NCBI RefSeq assembly: GCF_014205255.1
Contig: NZ_JACHNE010000001.1
Span: 5,952,001-6,016,000, forward strand
Length of the DNA: 64,000 nucleotides
Reading direction: 5' to 3'
DNA from: Streptomyces caelestis
Lineage (GTDB): Bacteria > Actinomycetota > Actinomycetes > Streptomycetales > Streptomycetaceae
In this document: piece after piece, positions 8,505 to 16,749 of the stretch
Numbering within the stretch: the first letter of the stretch is position 1
Layout of the letters: every line of letters starts with the position of its first letter
Program-made: the position numbers and the translations under genes
Notes under the pieces: model-generated
Database searches by the model: none
Seen by the model: only the letters and a program-made list of their open reading frames with translations
Told to the model about the DNA's origin: nothing

Positions 8505-8981
8505 TCACGGGCGTCCTCGCTGGCCGCGCAGGTGCTCCGCGATGGGCTTGAGGGCCTTGTCGATCTCCGTCAGGGCCTCGGGGGCCAGCAGGTCGATGAA
8601 GTGCCTCCGCACGGACGCCACATGGTGCGGTGCGACCTTCTGCATCGTCGCCATACCGTGCTCGGTGAGGACCGCGTAGAGCCCCCGGCGGTCGGACTCG
8701 CAGTTCTCCCGCCGGACCAGGTTCGCGTTCTCCATACGCGTGATCTGGTGCGAGAGGCGGCTCTTGGACTGGAGCGTGGCGGAGGCGAGGTCGCTCATCC
8801 GCATCCGCTGGTCCTCCGACTCGGAGAGATTCACGAGGATCTCGTAGTCGTTCATTGTCAGTCCGAACGGCTGCAGGTCCTTTTCGAGCTGGTACGTCAA
8901 CAGCCTGTTGACCTCCAGGTGGGTGCGCCAGGCGCACTGCTCCGCATTGGTCAGCCAGCGGGTGGCCGTCTCGGTCTCCAT
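8505..8981 (-). CDS. MarR-family transcriptional regulator
   Basis: A 158-residue winged-helix repressor-type protein. The central wHTH runs from about residue 45 to 105 (MRMSDLASATLQSKSRLSHQ, then ITRMENANLVRRENCESDRR with the basic wing and LTEHG). N- and C-terminal helices provide the dimer interface. The ATG at 8981 gives the full first helix. It is followed on the same strand by the AIM24 operon only after its own upstream region, so it is probably transcribed alone. An A/T-rich patch just upstream (about 8990-9005) may be its promoter or operator. Target genes are unknown. Confidence 0.9.
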   Translation of the reverse strand: METETATRWLTNAEQCAWRTHLEVNRLLTYQLEKDLQPFGLTMNDYEILVNLSESEDQRMRMSDLASATLQSKSRLSHQITRMENANLVRRENCESDRRGLYAVLTEHGMATMQKVAPHHVASVRRHFIDLLAPEALTEIDKALKPIAEHLRGQRGRP

Positions 8982-9097
8982 GAATGAAGTCTACCTAAAA
9001 GGTTGAAAGGCGAACTAGTGAGGGTTTTCGTGTGACGGAGCGCACCCACCGAACCTTGGTGCGCAGACGTTCGATGTCACACTCCGCAGACTACCGC

Positions 9098-9898
9098 TCA
9101 CAGCCCGAAGCGACGCTGGAGGTCCCCGAGCTGTCCGGGAAGACGCGGTACGCCGGACTGTCCGGGCTGGGTTCCGGGAGCCCCGCCGCCGGGCACGCCG
9201 GCCTGGTGCGGAACGGCCCCCGTGGCCTGCTCGGTCATGAGGGTCTCGGACGACTGGAGCAGGACCGTGCCGGCGCCGACGAACTCGAACTGGTGCTCCT
9301 CCCCGGAAGCTCCGCCGAGGCCCGTCAGCGCACGTAGACCGCCCATGACGCCGGTCATGTACCCGTGGTCGTAGTGGTGGCAGGGCGAGGGGCAGTCGGC
9401 CCATCCGACCAGGGCCTGGGGGTCGACCCGGATGGGGGGTGCCATGAACACCACGGGGCCGTTCGACGCGGCCACGAACTTTCCGGTTCCGATGAGGGTC
9501 AGAAAACCCGGCACGATTGATTGCTTCAGTGACAGAGTTGGCTGAAAAGCGAGGAGGTTGCCCGAGCGAATGGTCAGGTTGCCGTTCTCGAGGTCGTACG
9601 AGTTGACGTCGAAGGCCCGGTCGGCGAGGAGCATCTTGCCCGAGCCCTCCGCCACGACCCAGTCGCTCGCGTGCAGTGGCGAATGGAACGACGTACGGAC
9701 GAGACGGTCCAGCCGGCCGTGTCCGACGCCGTTGAAGTCGATCGAGCCGTAGTAGGCGATCATCTTCCCCTTCTGGAGGAACCACTGGCTCCCCTTGAGC
9801 TCCACGCAGAAGGTGTAGGGATTGACGTTGTCGTCGGGCGGCAGCGTCGCCGGGTCGAAGACCGCGGGGCCGGCGCCCGGAGTTCCGTAGGTGCTCAC
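9098..9898 (-). CDS. AIM24-family protein (third of three)
   Basis: A 266-residue member of the AIM24/TraT-like beta-sandwich family. The family pattern is recognisable in the segments KGKMIAYYGSIDF, VVAEGSGKMLLADR, RSGNLLAFQPTL and APPIRVDPQALVGWADCPSP. The tail after residue 225 is Gly/Pro-rich and probably disordered. It contains CPSPCHHYDHG, a Cys/His cluster not seen in the two sister proteins. The GTG start at 9898 overlaps the stop of the middle gene (GTGA), so translation is coupled. The biochemical function of bacterial AIM24 proteins is not established. Confidence 0.85.
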   Translation of the reverse strand: MSTYGTPGAGPAVFDPATLPPDDNVNPYTFCVELKGSQWFLQKGKMIAYYGSIDFNGVGHGRLDRLVRTSFHSPLHASDWVVAEGSGKMLLADRAFDVNSYDLENGNLTIRSGNLLAFQPTLSLKQSIVPGFLTLIGTGKFVAASNGPVVFMAPPIRVDPQALVGWADCPSPCHHYDHGYMTGVMGGLRALTGLGGASGEEHQFEFVGAGTVLLQSSETLMTEQATGAVPHQAGVPGGGAPGTQPGQSGVPRLPGQLGDLQRRFGL

Positions 9899-10545
9899 AG
9901 CTTCTCCTCCGACGCCTGGACGTACACCGCACCGCTGCCGCTGAGCTCCAGCTGGAACGCCTCGCCCGAGCCGCGGCCCACCATGTCCCGCCAGCCCAGG
10001 GCCGTGGACAGCTTGTTGCGGACGTCGCCGTGGTGGGCGACATAGGCCTGCGGGTCGACGTGCACCGGTCGCTGGGGCGTGATCGGGATCTCGATCATCC
10101 CGCCATGGGCCATGACAGCGACGGCCCCGTGCCCCTTGAGTGTGGTCGTGAACAACCCCTGGCCGCTGACCTGCCCCCGCACCATGCCCATGACGCCGCC
10201 CTGCGAGCCCAGGAACATCGTGCCCTGCTGGAGCGTGCCCTCGAAGGCCAGGAGGCGGTCCGCCTCGACGTACAGCGTGTCGCCGGACAGCTGGATCACC
10301 TGGACGTGATGCCCGCCGTGCCCGAAGAGGACGGTGCCACTGCCTTCGACCGCCATCAGGGACGTGTCCTCGTCGGCGACCCGGCGGCCGATCATCGACA
10401 TCAACCCGCCCTGGCCGCCGGCCATGCTGGGCGTGAAGGACACCTCGCCCTGGTAGGCGAGCATCGCGCCGCGCTGGCTGAACAGCTTCTGCCCCGGCGC
10501 GACCGTCGCCTCGACCATCTTCGCGTTGATCTCCCGGAAGGCCAT
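9895..10545 (-). CDS. AIM24-family protein (second of three)
   Basis: A 216-residue AIM24-family protein without signal peptide or membrane helix. Typical segments are RGAMLAYQGEVSF, MAVEGSGTVLFGHGG, EADRLLAFEGTL, GQGLFTTTLKGHGAVAVMAHG and HVDPQAYVAHHGD. These match the first protein of the operon closely, so the genes arose by duplication. Only one base separates its start from the stop of the upstream gene and its own stop overlaps the downstream start. The three products may form a hetero-oligomer, which is inferred from the coupling. Confidence 0.88.
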   Translation of the reverse strand: MAFREINAKMVEATVAPGQKLFSQRGAMLAYQGEVSFTPSMAGGQGGLMSMIGRRVADEDTSLMAVEGSGTVLFGHGGHHVQVIQLSGDTLYVEADRLLAFEGTLQQGTMFLGSQGGVMGMVRGQVSGQGLFTTTLKGHGAVAVMAHGGMIEIPITPQRPVHVDPQAYVAHHGDVRNKLSTALGWRDMVGRGSGEAFQLELSGSGAVYVQASEEKL

Positions 10546-10546
10546 G

Positions 10547-11185
10547 TCACACGTCTCCCGCGATCGTGTTCCGCTCGCTCGGCTGCACGTACACCAGCCC
10601 GTCTCCCTCGAACCGCATCTGGAAGGCCTCGCCGCCGCCCTCCCCCATCAGCGTGCGGAACGTCACACCGGACTGGAAGGACTGCCGCAGGTTCCCCTGG
10701 TGGGCCACATACGCCCCCGGATCCACGGTCAGCGGATACTGCGGACTCACCCGCAGCACCACCGCCGGGCCGTCCGACACGATCGCCGCCTGGCCGTGGC
10801 CCTCGACGGTCGTCGTGAACAGCCCGTTGCCCTGTGAGGCCCCGCGCAGGCCGGTGAACTCCGTGCCCGTGCGCAGCCCGCCGTCGGTCGCGAGCAGGTT
10901 GCTCGACTCCACGTAGAGCCTGTCGCCCTGGAGACCGACCAGGTTGATCTCGGAGGCACGGTCCGCGAACCAGCACGTCCCCCGCCCCTTCACCTCCATC
11001 AACGTCATCTGCTCACCGGTCAGCCGCCGGGTCACCATGCCCCGGATGCCCTCGCCGCCGCCGCTGAGCTTCTTGAAGGCCATCTCGCCGTCGTACGCGA
11101 CCATCGAGCCGTTCTTCGCCTTCACGGCGTCTCCGGTCATGTCGACGGCGAGCACCTTGCTGCTCTGAAGTCGGAACATCGCCAC
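10547..11185 (-). CDS. AIM24-family protein (first of three)
   Basis: A 212-residue AIM24-family protein and the first gene of the operon. It shows MVAYDGEMAFKK, MEVKGRGTCWFADR, YVESSNLLATDG, NGLFTTTVEGHGQAAIVSDG and LTVDPGAYVAHQGNLR. The start could be GTG at 11185 or ATG at 11179 (MFRLQSSK); I give the longer form. The promoter should lie in 11186-11369, shared with the divergent DUF3817 gene. Confidence 0.87.
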   Translation of the reverse strand: MAMFRLQSSKVLAVDMTGDAVKAKNGSMVAYDGEMAFKKLSGGGEGIRGMVTRRLTGEQMTLMEVKGRGTCWFADRASEINLVGLQGDRLYVESSNLLATDGGLRTGTEFTGLRGASQGNGLFTTTVEGHGQAAIVSDGPAVVLRVSPQYPLTVDPGAYVAHQGNLRQSFQSGVTFRTLMGEGGGEAFQMRFEGDGLVYVQPSERNTIAGDV

Positions 11186-11369
11186 GTACGTGAAGGTAGC
11201 CGCAGGTCGGGCGCTACGGACAGGGCCTGTGGGTGGAGAACGCCCCTGACCGCACCCCTAGGGGCGGGGGGCCCGGAGCGGTTTGCCACAATGGGCGGGA
11301 CGCTTGTGCGTGCGTTCACAAACCGTCAGACCGTTCAGACCGCCGCGTCTCTCCCACCGAAGGTGACCC

Positions 11370-11714
11370 GTGGACCTCAAGACCGCCACCGCCATCCGCC
11401 GCCTCCGCCTGGTCTCGGCCCCCGAGGCGATCTCCTTCCTCCTCCTGCTCGTCTGCTCGGTGCTGAAGCGGACCACGGACTTCAACGCCGTGCCGGTGAT
11501 GGGCATGGTGCACGGTGTCCTGTTCATCCTGTACGTGATCTTCTGGGCCGACGCGTGGAACCGGACGAAGTGGTCGGTGAAGACCGCCGCGCTGTACTTC
11601 GTGCTCTCGGTGCTGCCTGCCGGTGGGTTCTTCGCGGAGCGCAAGCTGCGGCGTGAGGCCGAGGACGCGGTCATCGCGTCCCGAGCGCGCCAGGAAGGGG
11701 TGGTGAAGGCGTGA
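11370..11714 (+). CDS. DUF3817 integral membrane protein
   Basis: A 114-residue protein with three predicted membrane helices (about residues 17-33, 43-62, 70-88). The DUF3817 features are a helix with MGMVHGVLFILYVIFWAD, then NRTKWS, and a late PAGGFFAERKL motif. The GTG start follows GAAGGTG at a normal distance. Its stop overlaps the start of the thiamine-binding protein gene (GTGA). A paralogue with the same motifs (HGWLYVVYLIFAFD, PTAAFFVERKI) is at 22782-23120, on the other side of the polyketide cluster. Function unknown. Confidence 0.85.
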   Translation: MDLKTATAIRRLRLVSAPEAISFLLLLVCSVLKRTTDFNAVPVMGMVHGVLFILYVIFWADAWNRTKWSVKTAALYFVLSVLPAGGFFAERKLRREAEDAVIASRARQEGVVKA

Positions 11715-12004
11715 TCGTCGCTTTTTCCGTAACGCCGTTGGGGGTCGGGGAGGATGTGGGGGAGTACGTCGCCGACGCCGTCCGCGTGGTGCGCGAGTCG
11801 GGCCTGCCCAACCGGACCGACGCGATGTTCACCTCGATCGAGGGCGAGTGGGACGAGGTCATGGACGTCGTCAGACGCGCTGTCGCCGAGGTCGAGCGGC
11901 GGGCGCCGCGCGTGTCCCTGGTCCTCAAGGCGGACATCCGCCCCGGAGTGACGGACGGGCTCACTTCCAAGGTGGAGACGGTGGAGCGGCACCTCGCCGA
12001 GTAG
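11711..12004 (+). CDS. MTH1187/YkoF-type thiamine-binding protein
   Basis: A 97-residue protein of the MTH1187/YkoF-like family (formerly DUF77), a ferredoxin-like fold that forms tetramers. Characteristic segments are MIVAFSVTPLGVGEDVGEYV, RTDAMFTSIEGEWDEVMDVV and VSLVLKADIRPG. Several members bind thiamine or its pyrimidine part, but the role here is not shown. It is translationally coupled to the DUF3817 gene and followed by a strong terminator, so the two form a closed operon. Confidence 0.88.
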   Translation: MIVAFSVTPLGVGEDVGEYVADAVRVVRESGLPNRTDAMFTSIEGEWDEVMDVVRRAVAEVERRAPRVSLVLKADIRPGVTDGLTSKVETVERHLAE

Positions 12005-12020
12005 GCCGCACGCACCACAC

Positions 12021-12047
12021 AGCCCCGGCTCTTGACGAGCCGGGGCT
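12021..12047 (+). terminator. Strong intrinsic terminator
   Basis: A perfect 11 bp stem with a 5-base loop (AGCCCCGGCTC ttgac GAGCCGGGGCT) is followed by TTTCCT, 16 bases after the stop of the thiamine-binding protein gene. It separates the conserved operon from the polyketide cluster. Confidence 0.88.
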
Positions 12048-12299
12048 TTCCTGTGCGACGGCGACGCCCGGATCCGCGCCGACCCGGACGGCCCGCGAAC
12101 GGCTCGTTCCTTCCCCGCCATCCGTCGCATCCGGCCGCACCTGAGCAAACGCGCCCTGCGCACCGGGCAGTTCCCCCTGATGACCCGCGTGGCTCGCGGA
12201 GTCCGACGCACCGATCCACGATGAGGGCTCAGGGCCGACCGTCATCCGCCTGCCGGACGCGGCGGCCGCCGTCTGCCCCGCGAAGGAAGGGCCTGCCGG
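12048..12299 (+). promoter_or_regulatory. Leader and probable promoter region of the polyketide operon
   Basis: This 252 bp interval has no convincing gene. It must contain the promoter of the seven-gene operon because a terminator lies upstream. AAGGAAGGG at about 12281-12290 is the likely ribosome-binding region for the first gene. I could not identify -10/-35 elements. In whiE clusters the operon promoter is developmentally controlled, but nothing in the sequence proves that here. Confidence 0.4.
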
Positions 12300-13418
12300 A
12301 TGAACACTTCGACATATACATCCCAGTCGGCGTTCGACGGCTCCAGGCTGCGCGTCATCCTGCTCGTCGATCTCCACGAAGGCGCCCAGCAACGGTTCCT
12401 CGACGCGTACGAGCACATGCGCAGCCGGGTGGCGTCGGTTCCCGGTCACCTCGGTGACCAGCTGTGCCAGTCCGTGGAGAACCCCTCCCAGTGGCTCATC
12501 ACGAGCGAATGGGCGACTGCCCCGCCGTACCTCGCCTGGGTGAACAGTGAGGAACACCTCGAGACGGTCAGGCCCATGCAGGACTGCGTCCGTGACATCC
12601 GGTCGATGCGTTACACCGTCATCCGCGAGACCGGGGGCACCCACCGGCCCACCGCCCAGGCCACCGACGCAGTCCAGGGCCCGGTGAGGGTCGGCGACGG
12701 AGTGACGCGCCATGCACTGACGTTCACCGTCAAGCCCGGCTCCGAGTCGAAGGTCGCGGAGATCCTCGCCGGATACGCGCCGCCCCAGGCCCGCGTCGAC
12801 GACTCCACCCGACTGCGCCGCACGACGCTGTTCATGCACGGCAACAGAGTCGTCCGCACCGTCGAGGTGGAGGGCGACCTGCAGACGGCGCTGCGCCACG
12901 TCTCGCGTCAGCCGGAGGTGCGGGCGGTCGAGGAAGCCCTCAATCCGCACCTGGAACTGAGCAGGGATCTGACCGACCCCGCGTCCGCTCGGGCCTTCTT
13001 CATCCGAGCGGCCATGCCGGCCGTGCACCATGTGGCGCGTGGCGGACCCGAGCCGGCCGGACTGCTGCGTCACGCGCTGTACTACCCGGCCCTGGAAGGC
13101 TGCGGGATGGCGCTGGCGCGGCTGCTCTCCCAGCAGGACGAGGCCGCCGCGGACGATCCTGCGAGCCCCGTGCACCGCAGCACCGTCTTCCACCGGGACG
13201 ACCTGGTCGTCCGTCTCATCGACACGCGGGACCCCGAGACCGATCCGGTCAGGGCGGTCGGCATCCATGGCACCAGGAAGGCCGCCGTGCTGGCCCGCCT
13301 GCTCGACGGCGGAGCACTCGGCGTGGAAGGACCGCTCTCGAGCGAACGGGACGCCACCCGCCTCCTGGCGCACACCGAGATGACGCTGATCACCGATCGC
13401 AAGGCCGCCGAGTCCTGA
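12300..13418 (+). CDS. SchA/CurD-type spore-pigment protein (WhiE ORFI-like), three barrel-like units
   Basis: A 372-residue protein of the type found first in whiE, sch and cur spore-pigment operons. Residues 10-105 are an antibiotic-biosynthesis-monooxygenase-like unit with GHLGDQLCQSVENPSQWLIT and SEWATAP. This unit is clearly paralogous to the 113-residue protein at 21854. Residues 130-235 resemble the TcmI-like cyclase at 17256 (HAL...PGS...VAEI, LF.GN, QPE). Residues 245-350 look like a third related unit (HALYYP...HRSTVFHRDDLVVRLI). The whole may fold as linked ferredoxin-like domains and assist cyclisation or oxidation of the polyketide chain. The exact reaction in whiE systems is unknown. 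It is the first gene of the operon. Confidence 0.85.
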   Translation: MNTSTYTSQSAFDGSRLRVILLVDLHEGAQQRFLDAYEHMRSRVASVPGHLGDQLCQSVENPSQWLITSEWATAPPYLAWVNSEEHLETVRPMQDCVRDIRSMRYTVIRETGGTHRPTAQATDAVQGPVRVGDGVTRHALTFTVKPGSESKVAEILAGYAPPQARVDDSTRLRRTTLFMHGNRVVRTVEVEGDLQTALRHVSRQPEVRAVEEALNPHLELSRDLTDPASARAFFIRAAMPAVHHVARGGPEPAGLLRHALYYPALEGCGMALARLLSQQDEAAADDPASPVHRSTVFHRDDLVVRLIDTRDPETDPVRAVGIHGTRKAAVLARLLDGGALGVEGPLSSERDATRLLAHTEMTLITDRKAAES

Positions 13419-13479
13419 CAGCCCATGGACGGCACCGCCCATGACCACCCACCTCACCGACCGATCTGGAGACGGACCA

Positions 13480-13944
13480 ATGGACAAGACGTGCCCGCGC
13501 ATCGTGGACATCAGCGAGACCGAGCCCAACCGCAGGCGTGGTGGCGATCTGCGCACCCTGCTCACGCCCCTCACGGTGGGGGCCACGAGCGGGTTCATGG
13601 GCCTGGCCATCATGCAGCCGGGTGAACGCATCAGCGAGCACTACCACCCGTACTCCGAGGAGTTCGTGTACGTCGTCCAGGGCGAGCTGGAGGTCGACCT
13701 GGACGACGAGACACGCCCTGTCCGAGCCGACCAGGGCCTCATGATCCCCATCGGCATGCGGCACCGCTTCCGCAACGTCGGTGACGTGGAGGCCAGGATG
13801 GTCTTCCACCTGGGTCCGCTGGCGCCGAAGCCGAGCCTCGGCCACGTCGACACGGAGACCACGGAGGGGAACGGGAGCGCCGAACCGTACCCGGCCGTGC
13901 AGGGGGACGGCGCGCAGCCCGAACGACGGGAGGTCCCCTCGTGA
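13480..13944 (+). CDS. cupin protein of the polyketide operon (WhiE ORFII-like)
   Basis: A 154-residue single-domain cupin. The metal-binding motif 1 is EHYHPYSEEFVYVVQGELEV and motif 2 is GLMIPIGMRHRFRNVGD. The first His pair, the Glu and the later His could hold a metal. The frame opens at 13441, but ATG 13480 is preferred: GGAG lies about 9 bases ahead and the protein then starts MDKTCPRIVDISETEPNRRR, as in other spore-pigment cupins. Its stop overlaps the KS-alpha start (GTGA). Homologues occupy the second position in whiE-type operons. It may act in cyclisation or oxidation; this is not established. Confidence 0.87.
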   Translation: MDKTCPRIVDISETEPNRRRGGDLRTLLTPLTVGATSGFMGLAIMQPGERISEHYHPYSEEFVYVVQGELEVDLDDETRPVRADQGLMIPIGMRHRFRNVGDVEARMVFHLGPLAPKPSLGHVDTETTEGNGSAEPYPAVQGDGAQPERREVPS

Positions 13945-15209
13945 CCCGGCGGGTGGCGGTCACCGGTATCGGCGTCGTCGCCCCCGGTGGGATCGGCGTA
14001 CCGGCGTTCTGGGACCTTCTTTCCAACGGCCGTACCGCGACGCGCGGCATCACCCTGTTCGATCCCGAGGGGCTGCGATCGCGCATCGCGGCCGAGTGCG
14101 ACTTCGACCCGCTCGCGCACGGGCTGGATCCCGGGCTGGTCGAACGCGCCGACCGGTACATCCAGTTCGCCATAGTCGCCGCGGCGGAGGCGGTGGCCGA
14201 CTGCGGCATCGAGTTCGGCGCAGAGGACCCCTGGCGGGTGGCCGTCTCGCTCGGCAGCGCCGTGGGCGGCACGACCCGCCTGGAGCACGACTACGTCCTG
14301 GTCAGCGAACGAGGACAACGCTGGGACGTCGACCACCGCGCCGCCGGCCCGCAGCTGCACCGGGCGTTCTCGCCCAGCACACTGGCCTCAGACGTCGCCG
14401 AGTACTTCGGCGCCCAGGGGCCGGTGCAGACCGTGTCGACCGGCTGCACCTCCGGACTCGACGCGGTGGGCTACGGCTTCCACACGATCGAGGAAGGCCG
14501 CGCCGACATCTGTATCGCCGGAGCGTCGGACTCCCCGATCTCCCCGATCACCATGGCCTGCTTCGACGCCATCAGGGCGACGTCGCCGAACAACGACGAC
14601 CCGGCGCACGCCTCCCGGCCCTTCGACGCCCACCGCGACGGATTCGTCATGGGTGAGGGCTCCGCGGTGCTGGTCCTGGAGGAGCTCGAACACGCCCGTG
14701 CCCGCGGCGCGCACGTCTACTGCGAGATCGGCGGCTACGCCACGTTCGGCAACGCCTACCACATGACCGGACTGACCAGCGAGGGCCTGGAGATGGCCAG
14801 GGCCATCGACACCGCGCTCGGCCAGGCCCGCCTGGACCCCTCACGCATCGACTACGTCAACGCGCACGGCTCGGGCACCCGCCAGAACGACCGTCACGAG
14901 ACCGCCGCGGTCAAACGGTCCCTGGGCGCCCACGCCTACGACACGCCCATGAGTTCGATCAAGTCCATGGTGGGCCACTCGCTCGGTGCGATCGGCGCGA
15001 TCGAGGTCGTCGCCTGCGTGCTGGCCATGACCCACCAGGTGGTCCCGCCGACGGCGAACTACGAGACCCCGGACCCCGAGTGCGACCTGGACTACGTACC
15101 GCGCACCGCACGCCCGCACAAGCTCGACAACGTGCTCTCCGTGGGCAGCGGCTTCGGCGGGTTCCAGTCCGCGGTGCTCCTGACGGGGCCGGGCGGGAGG
15201 AAACGATGA
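13941..15209 (+). CDS. type II polyketide synthase KS-alpha
   Basis: A 422-residue ketosynthase, the condensing subunit of a minimal type II PKS. It elongates a malonyl-derived chain on ACP as a heterodimer with KS-beta. The catalytic Cys169 lies in VSTGCTSGLDAV, and the catalytic His residues are His309 (VNAHGSGT) and His346 (MVGHSLGAIGAIE). The motif FDAHRDGFVMGEGSA is intact. Length and residues are those of an active enzyme. Gene order after SchA and cupin proteins matches spore-pigment (whiE) systems rather than typical antibiotic clusters. The GTG start is coupled to the cupin stop, and the stop is coupled to KS-beta (ATGA). Confidence 0.95.
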   Translation: MTRRVAVTGIGVVAPGGIGVPAFWDLLSNGRTATRGITLFDPEGLRSRIAAECDFDPLAHGLDPGLVERADRYIQFAIVAAAEAVADCGIEFGAEDPWRVAVSLGSAVGGTTRLEHDYVLVSERGQRWDVDHRAAGPQLHRAFSPSTLASDVAEYFGAQGPVQTVSTGCTSGLDAVGYGFHTIEEGRADICIAGASDSPISPITMACFDAIRATSPNNDDPAHASRPFDAHRDGFVMGEGSAVLVLEELEHARARGAHVYCEIGGYATFGNAYHMTGLTSEGLEMARAIDTALGQARLDPSRIDYVNAHGSGTRQNDRHETAAVKRSLGAHAYDTPMSSIKSMVGHSLGAIGAIEVVACVLAMTHQVVPPTANYETPDPECDLDYVPRTARPHKLDNVLSVGSGFGGFQSAVLLTGPGGRKR

Positions 15210-16456
15210 GTGCTCAGCTGACCCGGCGCACGGCCATCACCGGGATCGGTGTGGTCGCGCCCAACGGACTGCATACGGAGACCTACTGGAAGTCCGTCAA
15301 GGAGGGCTTGTTCGTACTCGACCGGATCACCCGGGAGGGCTGCGGGCACCTTCCGCTCCGCGTCGCCGGCGAGGTGCGGGGGTTCGATCCCTCGGCACTC
15401 ATCGAGGAGACCTTCCTCGTCCAGACCGACCGGTTCAGCCACTTCGCGATGGCCGCCGCCAGCGCGGCCATGAAGGACGCGGGACTGAGCGACGCCGCCG
15501 CCGACTCCCCGTACTCCGTCGGTGTGGTCACCGCTGCCGGATCCGGTGGCGGTGAGTTCGGCCAGCGGGAGCTGCAGAGGCTGTGGGGTCAGGGGTCCCG
15601 CTTCGTCGGCCCCTACCAGTCCATCGCCTGGTTCTACGCGGCCAGCACCGGCCAGATATCGATCCGCAGCGGTTTCAAGGGTCCCTGCGGCGTGGTCGCG
15701 AGCGACGAGGCCGGGGGCCTGGACGCCGTCGCGCACGCCGCCCGGACCGTGGGCCGGGGAACCGACGTGGTCGTGGCCGGGGCGGCCGAGGCGCCGCTCG
15801 CACCGTACTCGATGGTCTGTCAGCTCGGATACCCGGAACTCAGCACGGTCGAGGACCCGGCGCGGGCCTATCGTCCCTTCACCTCGTCGGCCTGCGGCTT
15901 CGTGCCGGCCGAGGGCGGTGCCGTGCTGGTCGTCGAGGACGTGGACCGGGCACGCCGCCGCGACGCGGCCGTCCGCGCCGTCGTGGCGGGACATGCGGCC
16001 ACGTTCACCGGCGCCTCGCGCTGGGACCGCTCACGCGAGGGACTCGCCCACGCGATCCGCGGCGCCCTCGACGAGGCCGGCTGCGCACCGGAGGAGATAG
16101 ACGTGGTCTTCGCCGACGCGATGGGTTCCCCGGAGGCGGACCGTGCCGAGGTCCTCGCCCTGACCGACGCCCTCGGCCCGCACGGCACCCGCGTGCCCGT
16201 CACGGCCCCCAAGACCGGCATCGGCCGGTCCTACTGCGGGGCACCTCTGCTGGACGTCGCGGCAGCGGTGATGACCATGGAACAAGGGCAGATCCCGCCC
16301 ACGCCCAACGTCTTCGACATCTGCCACGACATCGACCTGGTGACCTCGACGGCGCGCCCGGCCGAGTTGAGCACGGCCCTGGTCCTCAGCCGTGGACTCA
16401 TGGGCTCCAACGCGGCGCTGGTACTGCGCCGCGACCCGGGCCCGGCCGCCCGGTGA
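15206..16456 (+). CDS. type II polyketide synthase KS-beta (chain length factor)
   Basis: A 416-residue partner of KS-alpha that sets chain length. The active-site Cys is missing, as expected: the aligned segment is VVASDEAGGLDAV with Glu168 (codon GAG at 15707-15709). Most chain length factors have Gln at this place, which promotes malonyl-ACP decarboxylation, so Glu is worth noting. Other conserved segments are GPYQSIAWFYAASTGQISI, FTSSACGFVPAEGGAVLV and FADAMGSPEADRAE. A longer in-frame opening starts at 15080, but the ATG at 15206 overlaps the KS-alpha stop and gives the standard N-terminus RRTAITGIGVVAPNG. Confidence 0.93.
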   Translation: MSAQLTRRTAITGIGVVAPNGLHTETYWKSVKEGLFVLDRITREGCGHLPLRVAGEVRGFDPSALIEETFLVQTDRFSHFAMAAASAAMKDAGLSDAAADSPYSVGVVTAAGSGGGEFGQRELQRLWGQGSRFVGPYQSIAWFYAASTGQISIRSGFKGPCGVVASDEAGGLDAVAHAARTVGRGTDVVVAGAAEAPLAPYSMVCQLGYPELSTVEDPARAYRPFTSSACGFVPAEGGAVLVVEDVDRARRRDAAVRAVVAGHAATFTGASRWDRSREGLAHAIRGALDEAGCAPEEIDVVFADAMGSPEADRAEVLALTDALGPHGTRVPVTAPKTGIGRSYCGAPLLDVAAAVMTMEQGQIPPTPNVFDICHDIDLVTSTARPAELSTALVLSRGLMGSNAALVLRRDPGPAAR

Positions 16457-16490
16457 AGCCCACCGCACCCGTACGACAAGGAGAACGCGC

Positions 16491-16748
16491 ATGAACAGTG
16501 AAGTGACCCTCGAAGAGCTGGCCGCGCTGATGAAGAAGGCCGCCGGCGTCACCGTCGACCCGCACGACCTCGAAGCCCGGATCGACACTCCCTTCGCCGA
16601 GTTCGGACTGGACTCACTCGGCCTCCTCGGCATCGTCGGCGAGCTGGAGAACCGGCACGCCCGGGCGCTCCCCACCGACGCGGAACGGTGCAAGACCCCC
16701 CGCGACTTCCTCGACCTCGTCAACAGCACCCTCATGTCAGGAGCCTGA
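16491..16748 (+). CDS. acyl carrier protein of the type II PKS
   Basis: An 85-residue acyl carrier protein. Ser42 in EFGLDSLGLLGIV is the phosphopantetheine attachment site. Helices before and after fit the four-helix fold. The ATG at 16491 follows AAGGAG at a good distance. It completes the minimal PKS directly after KS-alpha and KS-beta. One base after its stop the aromatase/cyclase gene begins. Confidence 0.95.
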   Translation: MNSEVTLEELAALMKKAAGVTVDPHDLEARIDTPFAEFGLDSLGLLGIVGELENRHARALPTDAERCKTPRDFLDLVNSTLMSGA

Positions 16749-16749
16749 A

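Noticed and set aside
11961..13631. Minus-strand frame of 556 codons opposite the SchA/CurD-type gene
   Set aside because: No recognisable domain; the plus strand encodes a known spore-pigment protein with a matching paralogue.
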